Notes under the pieces: generated by a model | Databases searched by the model: none | What the model was told of the DNA's origin: nothing | The model's input: the letters and a program-made list of their open reading frames with translations, nothing else | Source of the DNA: Bettongia penicillata ogilbyi | Lineage: Eukaryota; Chordata; Mammalia; Diprotodontia; Potoroidae | Reading direction: 5' to 3' | NCBI GenBank assembly: GCA_023548195.1 | Contig: JAJHZJ010000693.1 | Coordinates: 1,923,501 to 1,987,500, forward strand | Length of the DNA stretch: 64,000 nucleotides | Shown here: one piece after another, positions 58,625-64,000 of the stretch | Numbering within the stretch: position 1 is the stretch's first letter | Layout of the letters: every line of letters starts with the position of its first letter | Made by a program: the position numbers and the translations under genes

Positions 58625-58830
58625 CAGAGGTTCTTATTCGGGAGTCCGCAAGTGTGGATTTTCTCTTTTTTAAAAAAAGATGATTGCAGTATTTTTAGAT
58701 AATTGGTTTTCTTTGTAATCCAATGTACGTTGTCTTTTGCATTTAAAAACTTTATTCTAAGAAGGGATCCATAGGCTTCACCAGTCTGTCCAAGGGACCC
58801 ACGAACCCCCAAAAGTTAAGAATTCCTTTG
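58625..58830. mobile_element. hAT-type MITE
   Basis: The ends CAGAGGTTCTTATTC and GTTAAGAATTCCTTTG are imperfect inverted repeats. The interior carries 'ATTGGTTTTCTTTGTAATCC', 'TGCATTTAAAAACTTTATTC' and 'GATCCATAGGCTTCACCAGT'. No ORF is present. Confidence 0.65.
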
Positions 58831-58879
58831 TTAGTCTCTTTTATTTTACAGATGAGGAAACTGAGGCCCAGCAAATGAA

Positions 58880-59163
58880 GGTGGTTCTGTCCTTTTTCAT
58901 TCTCTTCTCACTCTTCTTTCTTCTCTCTCCATCCTCAGTCTTTCCTGTCTTCCTTCCTTCTTTCCTTCCTTCCTTCTTTCCTTCCTTCCTTCCTTCCTTC
59001 CTTCCTTCCTTCCTTCCTTCCTTCCTTCCTTCCTTCCTTCCTTCCTTCCTTCCTTCCTTCCCTTCCTTCCCTTCCTTCCTTCCTTCCTTCCTTCCTTCCT
59101 TCCTTCCTTCCTTCCTTCCTTCCTTCCTTCCTTCCTTTCTCTCTTTTTCTTTCTCTCTTTCTC

Positions 59164-59239
<76 letters not shown>

Positions 59240-59600
59240 TCCTTTCTTCCTTCCTTCTTTTTTCCTCCTTTTTCTCCTCTTTTCTCCTTCATTTCTCTTC
59301 CACCTCTCATTCCCTCTTTCTTCTCTCCTCTTATTCTCTCCTCATTCATCCATTGTTCTTTTTTCATTCTCTCCTCTTTTTCACTCTTTTCTCCCTTCTC
59401 TTCCTTCTTATTCCTTCTTATTTCTTGATTCTCTCTTCTCACCCTCTCCTTTATTTTTTCATTCTCTCATTTTCTTTCCTCTTCCCTTCCTCATTCTCTC
59501 ATTCTTTATTTTCTGTTTCTCATTCTCTTCCCCCTTTTTCATTCTCTCCTTTCTCATTCTCTGTCTGCTTCTGTCTGTCTTCCTTTCCCTTCCTTCCACC
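58880..59600. repeat. Long polypyrimidine tract: (TTCC)n then (TTTC)n
   Basis: A (TTCC)n block (about 58951-59136) passes directly into (TTTC)n (about 59137-59242) and then irregular C/T-rich DNA to about 59600. Nearly every + strand base over 700 bp is C or T. Long frames through it on both strands code only for S/F/P/L-rich or K/E/R-rich monotony. Confidence 0.97.
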
Positions 59601-60324
59601 ACCACAGAAATTACTGAAGATGACATGGAACTTAATCTTTCCCTCCTTCATTTCAACCGTGTAATTGTTAAAGAGACATGAGGTGAATTGACTAAAGGCA
59701 CAGTTATTATGTTGTTGACCTGGGACTCCAACGAGACCTCCCAAGCTCTTTCCACTGCACTGGGATTTGAGAAGTAATGACCTTGGCATGCAGGACACAC
59801 GGTGCTATTAGAAAGCCACCAGCAATGACTCAATGCTGTGATACCATGGGATGATGACTCCTGAAATCCTCTGTTCAGGCCTCCAGGGCAGCATCCCAGG
59901 CCAATCAGTTCACCCTTATGGCCTTGCTTTGGATCATGCTCCTCCACAGGATGCTGGTCAGATTCCTGGGCCAGGCAGCAGAGGCTGATGGTTGAATGGC
60001 AACTTCCCCACAGGGTGGGTACAAGGATCCAGAGAATCCATCCCATTGCCCAGTGGTTAGTCCCCTTCTGGGCTGTGATGAATTCTGTACCAAGTGTGCT
60101 AAGCCTCCTCTCTGGAAAGGAGTCTGGGGGACTGAGTTCTCATTTATTTTATAGTGGATTTATTTGGGGGGAGGAAAAGGAGAGTAGTATGGGAAGCCCT
60201 GTGGGGCTCCCTGCTAGGACGTACTGTAGAATCACAGAATTTGCCATCTTTCCCTTGTGGGGACAAAATTATTATAACAATTATAACATTATCATATATA
60301 ATAAAATAATAGTATAACAGTAAT

Positions 60325-60545
60325 AGAAATTTCCAAAGTATTCTTAAAGGCTTATAAAATGCTTTCCATTTTTTAAATCTAATTTTATCCTCATAACAAC
60401 CTTGTGAGATCGATGATACTATGGAAATATAGCTTTTATAGAAGAGGAAACTGATGTTCAGAGAAGAAATATGGAAGGCAGTGTCAGAGGTAGGATTGGA
60501 ACCCAGGTCTTCCTGACTCCAGAGGCAACTTTCTATAGGTGACCC
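60325..60545 (+). repeat. MIR-type CORE-SINE
   Basis: 'CATAACAACCTTGTGAGATC', 'GAAGAGGAAACTGATGTTCA' and 'GGAACCCAGGTCTTCCTGAC' follow the usual order. The 5' part is diverged. Confidence 0.75.
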
Positions 60546-60689
60546 TTTAAACTCCCTCCTCTGAATTCTCAGAGTTCTTCATTCACAATTTTTCCATACA
60601 TTTCCTTTCTATTATAATTCTTTACGTCCATTTCTTAACTCCTAAACAAACTCGTAAGCTCCCTAAAAGGAGGGGGAAAGGGTTTCTTT

Positions 60690-60992
60690 TTTTTAAATAA
60701 TTAATTTATCTGTTTTCAGTTTTCAACAATAACTTCCATAAACTTAAAATTTTCTCCTCCTCCTTCCCCGCTCCCTCCCCACGATGGCATGAAATCTTAT
60801 GTGGGTTTGACACCTATATTCTTATTAAACACAGTTTCACATTAGTCATGTCACATAGAAAAATTAAAATGAATGGGAGAAGTCATGAGAAAAACTAAAC
60901 CAAACCAAAACATAAAATAGAAACTAGTCTGCTCCATTCTGCGTTCTGACTCTATAGTTTTCTGGGTGTGGATGGCATTTTGCATCATGAGT
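60690..60992 (-). repeat. L1 3' end, 5'-truncated
   Basis: On + the complement starts with a T-run (60687-60696) and runs through 'TTTTCAGTTTTCAACAATAA', 'GGCATGAAATCTTATGTGGG' and 'GTGTGGATGGCATTTTGCAT', ending near 'CATCATGAGTCC'. About 300 bp, typical of a truncated L1 insertion. Confidence 0.7.
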
Positions 60993-61119
60993 CCACAAAG
61001 GGTTTCTCTAGTGACCAGGACATAAGAGCTCTCAAAGAAATGTTGGTTGGAATAAAGAGAAACAATAGAATTAAAAGTAGGGTTAAGGTTCAATTATGGC
61101 TGAATATTTCAAGAATGTG

Positions 61120-61275
61120 TGATTTTATGGGCTGCCACTGCTGCCGCTATTGCTTCATATTGAAAGTGAACCATGACACCAGGAAGGTGATGCCATGACT
61201 TGCAAGTGAACTGGATTTAAATGAGGTAGGGCTGTGCAAAGTCACCAGCCTCAGTTCCTCCTCCTGATTTCATGG
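61120..61275 (+). repeat. Unclassified dispersed repeat, + strand copy
   Basis: 'AACCATGACACCAGGAAGGT', 'GATGCCATGACTTGCAAGTG', 'AACTGGATTTAAATGAGG' and 'CTGTGCAAAGTCACCAGCCT' match the reverse complement of 33485-33645. Confidence 0.65.
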
Positions 61276-62329
61276 GCATGGATATTCCCTTTACCGATGC
61301 AGATAGCAACCCCTCTATAGCTTAGGAGAAAATAATCAAGAGTTTTGGGTGTTGAAAAAACCCATCACCCTGTGGCTCATCTGGTGACAATTAGGTGGGC
61401 TTGTCCTTGGATGAAGGAGAGTGTAAATCACTGGGAATGAATGAATGAATGAACTGATGGATAAAATCTTCCATAAGTTTCATCTGGAGACAGTATGCCT
61501 TTGACTCAAAGTTTCTGATTAGCTTAAAAAAATGGGAGATGCACGAATTTAGAGTTCACCCCAAATATTTACATGGACTATTTGTGCCCGACCTGTGGGA
61601 GAGTCTTCTGAGCTCGTATTAGTATGATCAGCCACAGTCGGACCTAGTGTCCCTTGACTCTAACATAGTAATGGTATTTTGGTCCTCTTTGAAAATGGAC
61701 AACCATCAACCAACCAATCAGATACTATGGACTGCCCACCTGATGAATAACATTTAGCTGAGCAAGTCAGTTCCTTTTCACTGATGCCACCTAGTGTGGT
61801 AAAAAAACAAAACAAAACCCCAACAACAAAAAATCCCCAAACCAGAACAAACAAAACATTGGCTCTGGGGTCAGAGGAGATAGATTCATTTCCCACTGCT
61901 AACACTAAGGTCTATGTGAACTTAGTCAAGTCACATCTCTTACAGCCTCAGTTTCCTTAACTAAGGTCTTTGATGTCACTTTCAGCACTAAATCAATGAA
62001 CCTATGAATTCCACAAGTATTTAGTAAGCACTTCCTATATGCCAGACATTCTGCTGGGTACTGGGTACTGCTGGGTACTGGGGATACATGGACACCAGTA
62101 CTCTCTGCCCTCAAGGAGCTTAGATTCCACTGGAATATACACTAGAGACACAATAACCTCCAGGAAGGAGGCAGGAATGAATTAATCCCAGAGTCCACAA
62201 GTGACTTACATTCCAAGGCTGTTTCTCAGCAAGATGGAAGTCAGGGAAAGGGTCTTAGTGACATTAGAAATCTCTGAGTGTGCAGTGCTGGGTCCCAGCC
62301 TTTCTGGACTGTAGACAATATATCACTTG

Positions 62330-62690
62330 TAAGTCACATCCTTGGCCCCAAATTGACAATTTGCTTCAAGTCTACACTTCATTCTGGCTTTCAATGCTCT
62401 CCAAAATCTGGCCCCATGGTATTTGTTCAACATGCTTCCCCACCTCTGGAAGACAGGTCTTCATGCTCACTCCATTATGGCTCAGGCTATTCCCCTCACT
62501 TGAAAGGAAAACCCTGTCCATTTCCATCAGTTTCTCCAAATTCAAACCATTCTTCCAAGCTCAACCCCAGGAAACCTTCCCTAGATGACTCCAGTTTTCA
62601 TGCTTCTTTCTTCCTTTCCTCCATTAAACTGTGAGTGCCTTTCTTACTCTCAAATCCTGTGATATCTTAAATGAGGAAGGGACTGCTCAC
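62330..62690 (+). repeat. Probable L2-type LINE fragment
   Basis: 'GGCTTTCAATGCTCTCCAAA', 'ATCTGGCCCCATGG', 'GCTATTCCCCTCACTTG' and 'CCCAGGAAACCTTCCCTAGA' fit a diverged L2 3' region. Confidence 0.5.
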
Positions 62691-62974
62691 ATTAGTGAAG
62701 TCAAGGGTCCAGCAAAGCATCATAGAAAATTTTTTCCTTTTTTTTTGATGATTTTCTTCTGAATGTTGTGAAATAAAAGCCATCTATTCAGTTAGCAGGT
62801 TGACTTCTATGATGGGATCTGAAAGCATCCACTCTTTAGCACATTCTGGACAGCTAAAGGAATCCCAACCCCATTCCCTCTGGCCAGTTAAGCCTTGTTC
62901 CATTCCTTTATTCTACCCATGAACCCCATTTTAGTTTCCTTCCAAGTATCGTATTTTAGGAAGGACATTGGTCT

Positions 62975-63305
62975 TCTGGAAAATAATCAGAGAAGGCTAA
63001 CAAGATGGCAAATGGTCTTGAGTCTAGCCTGTCTGGGGATTGGTTGAAGGAACTGGGGGTATTTAGCCTGGTGAACACTCAGAGGACAGGAGAGCTATCT
63101 TTGAGTATTGAAAGGACCGTTGCGGGGATGAGAAGGAGAAAATGCCAGTAGACTTAGTTAAGTTTGATGTAAGGAAGAACTTTCTACTGAATGGTGCCAC
63201 CCTAAATTGGAAAGATCTGCACCAGGAGGTTCTGGGCATCTGCCCACTGCAGGTCTATGAGTAGAGGCTGGGTGGCCACTCTTCACATGTAGAATGGAAA
63301 GCCAC
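62975..63305 (+). repeat. CR1/L3-type LINE 3' end
   Basis: 'TTTAGCCTGGTGAACACTCA', 'TTTGATGTAAGGAAGAACTT', 'TGCACCAGGAGGTTCTGGGC' and 'GAGTAGAGGCTGGGTGGCCA' follow the CR1/L3 3' order on +. Confidence 0.8.
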
Positions 63306-63436
63306 TCTCTACAGGAATGGCTTGGTTGTCAGCTTGTTTGAAGTCATTTTTCTCCACCAAAGTTTTCCAAGGTTCCTTGAATAATTCTTCCACCAACTCC
63401 AGAGAGAACACATCAAATGCTTTGTCCCAAGTCCCA

Positions 63437-63684
63437 GGGGGCAGCCAGGTGACACAGTGGATAGAGCACTGTTTCTGGAGTCAGGAAGACCTGAGTTCAA
63501 ATCCAGCCTTAGACATTTACTAGCTGTGAGACCCTGGACAAGTCACTTAACTCCATTTGCCTCAGTTTTCTCATCTGTAAAAGGAGCTGGAGAAAGAAAT
63601 GGTAAACCAGTCCAGTATAGTATCTTTGCCAAGAACACCTCAACTGGAGTTAGAGAGTCAGACATGACTAAACAACAGCAATGA
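63437..63684 (+). repeat. tRNA-derived CORE-SINE
   Basis: 'GGGCAGCCAGGTGACACAGT', 'CCTGAGTTCAAATCCAGCCT', 'AAGTCACTTAACTCCATTTG', 'CTCATCTGTAAAAGGAGCTG' and 'GAGAGTCAGACATGACTAAA' with an AACAACAGCAATG tail form a full-length copy. Confidence 0.93.
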
Positions 63685-63904
63685 AACATCTTTTTCAATT
63701 TTCTGTGCATTTGCCATCTCTCCCCAAACTCGTTGCTTTTAGAAGAGAATTAAGGTAAGACCTTGGAGTCAGGAGGACTGGAGTTCCAATTCTACCTCAG
63801 AGGTTTATTATCTGTGGGGAACTTAATCAGTACTTTCTCTCGTCTTCAGTTCCCTTATCGATTGGATTATACGCTCTCTCTAGCTCCTTTGATTTCTCAA
63901 TGAC

Positions 63905-64000
63905 AGTAATAGTGACAAGTCTAGCAGCATGCATTTAGAGAGTACTTCGAGGTTTGCAAAGTACTTTAAATAAATTATATCATTTGACCTTTGCAATAAC
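63905..64000 (+). repeat. MIR-type CORE-SINE, cut by the window end
   Basis: 'CTAGCAGCATGCATTTAGAG', 'AGGTTTGCAAAGTACTTTAA' and the final 'CATTTGACCTTTGCAATAAC' are the 5' half of a MIR-type copy. Confidence 0.75.

Larger units (their letters stand above)
45557..58880. other. Repeat-dense intergenic region
   Basis: No functional gene is visible. Repeats not listed separately include SINEs or SINE pieces at 46205-46500, 47660-47800, 49230-49430, 52175-52310, 53690-53885, 54415-54570, 55848-56050, 56330-56480, 56640-56775 and 56925-57130, and dispersed-repeat pieces at 45865-46080, 52665-52790 and 56050-56310. Stretches where I recognise nothing include 46740-47160, 47960-48780, 49440-50030, 51450-52170, 52800-53690, 54580-55440 and 57440-58080. 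Confidence 0.7.
59600..64000. other. Intergenic region to the end of the window
   Basis: No gene was recognised. Listed repeats apart, it holds SINE pieces near 61855-62000 and 63755-63890, a dispersed-repeat piece at 62010-62260 with a short tandem duplication (CTGCTGGGTACTGGGTACTG at 62051-62070), and a (GAAT)n at 61435-61454. In 59600-60290 and 61280-61850 I see nothing identifiable. Confidence 0.7.

Noticed and set aside
58897..59442. A 181-codon - strand frame rich in K, E and R
   Set aside because: It is the antisense reading of the same polypyrimidine tract.
58875..59681. A 268-codon + strand reading frame
   Set aside because: It runs through the TTCC/TTTC tract and encodes only S/F/P/L monotony. 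Microsatellites with a unit length not divisible by three stay open in all frames.
63437..63520. tRNA-like A and B boxes, and similar ones in many SINEs
   Set aside because: These are tRNA-derived SINE heads and not functional tRNA genes. No complete cloverleaf is present.

Overview
The window is from a mammalian genome, very probably a marsupial. The evidence is the repeat landscape: tRNA-derived CORE-SINEs of the MIR/Ther-1/MAR-1 type in both orientations, L2 and CR1/L3 LINE 3' ends, L1 and half-L1 (HAL1-like) elements with marsupial-style 3' ends, and hAT-type MITEs. The species cannot be fixed from sequence alone. I found no bacterial, plasmid, CRISPR or phage features.

The only functional protein-coding gene I can support is the 3' end of MED13L on the + strand, a subunit of the Mediator CDK8 kinase module. 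Its last four coding exons lie at 2201-2355, 8655-8816, 10037-10149 and 10934-11066. All have consensus splice sites and compatible phases, and together they encode the last ~187 residues. A 3' UTR of about 2.6 kb follows and ends at a poly(A) signal at 13631-13636. The 6.3 kb intron between the first two visible exons holds a complete, target-site-flanked HAL1-like element (4527-7461), antisense to the gene. It has a GC-rich 5' UTR with a YY1-type motif at its 5' end, one ORF1 broken by a single stop codon, and no ORF2.

From 13.66 kb to the end (about 50 kb) I see no multi-exon gene. The stretch is gene-poor intergenic DNA made of nested repeats. In other mammals the region 3' of MED13L is a large gene desert on the TBX3 side, so this is expected. 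It contains two processed pseudogenes on the - strand, FABP5 (about 19.79-20.47 kb) and ARPC1A (about 44.2-45.56 kb). Both have their 3' junction at the same position of an L1 3' region. Other items are a composite L1 with a deleted ORF2 (19.3-23.4 kb), a very short L1 keeping only its two ends (43.42-43.67 kb), a 76-82 bp tandem repeat (26.78-27.01 kb), a 75 bp direct duplication (29.84 and 30.96 kb), several microsatellites, and a 700 bp polypyrimidine tract (58.88-59.60 kb). A few short sites resemble CTCF motifs, and some repeat-free stretches could be conserved non-coding elements.

I found no convincing undescribed biological system. The most informative observations concern retrotransposon structure: the HAL1 copy with promoter-like repeats, and the coincident L1-pseudogene junctions.
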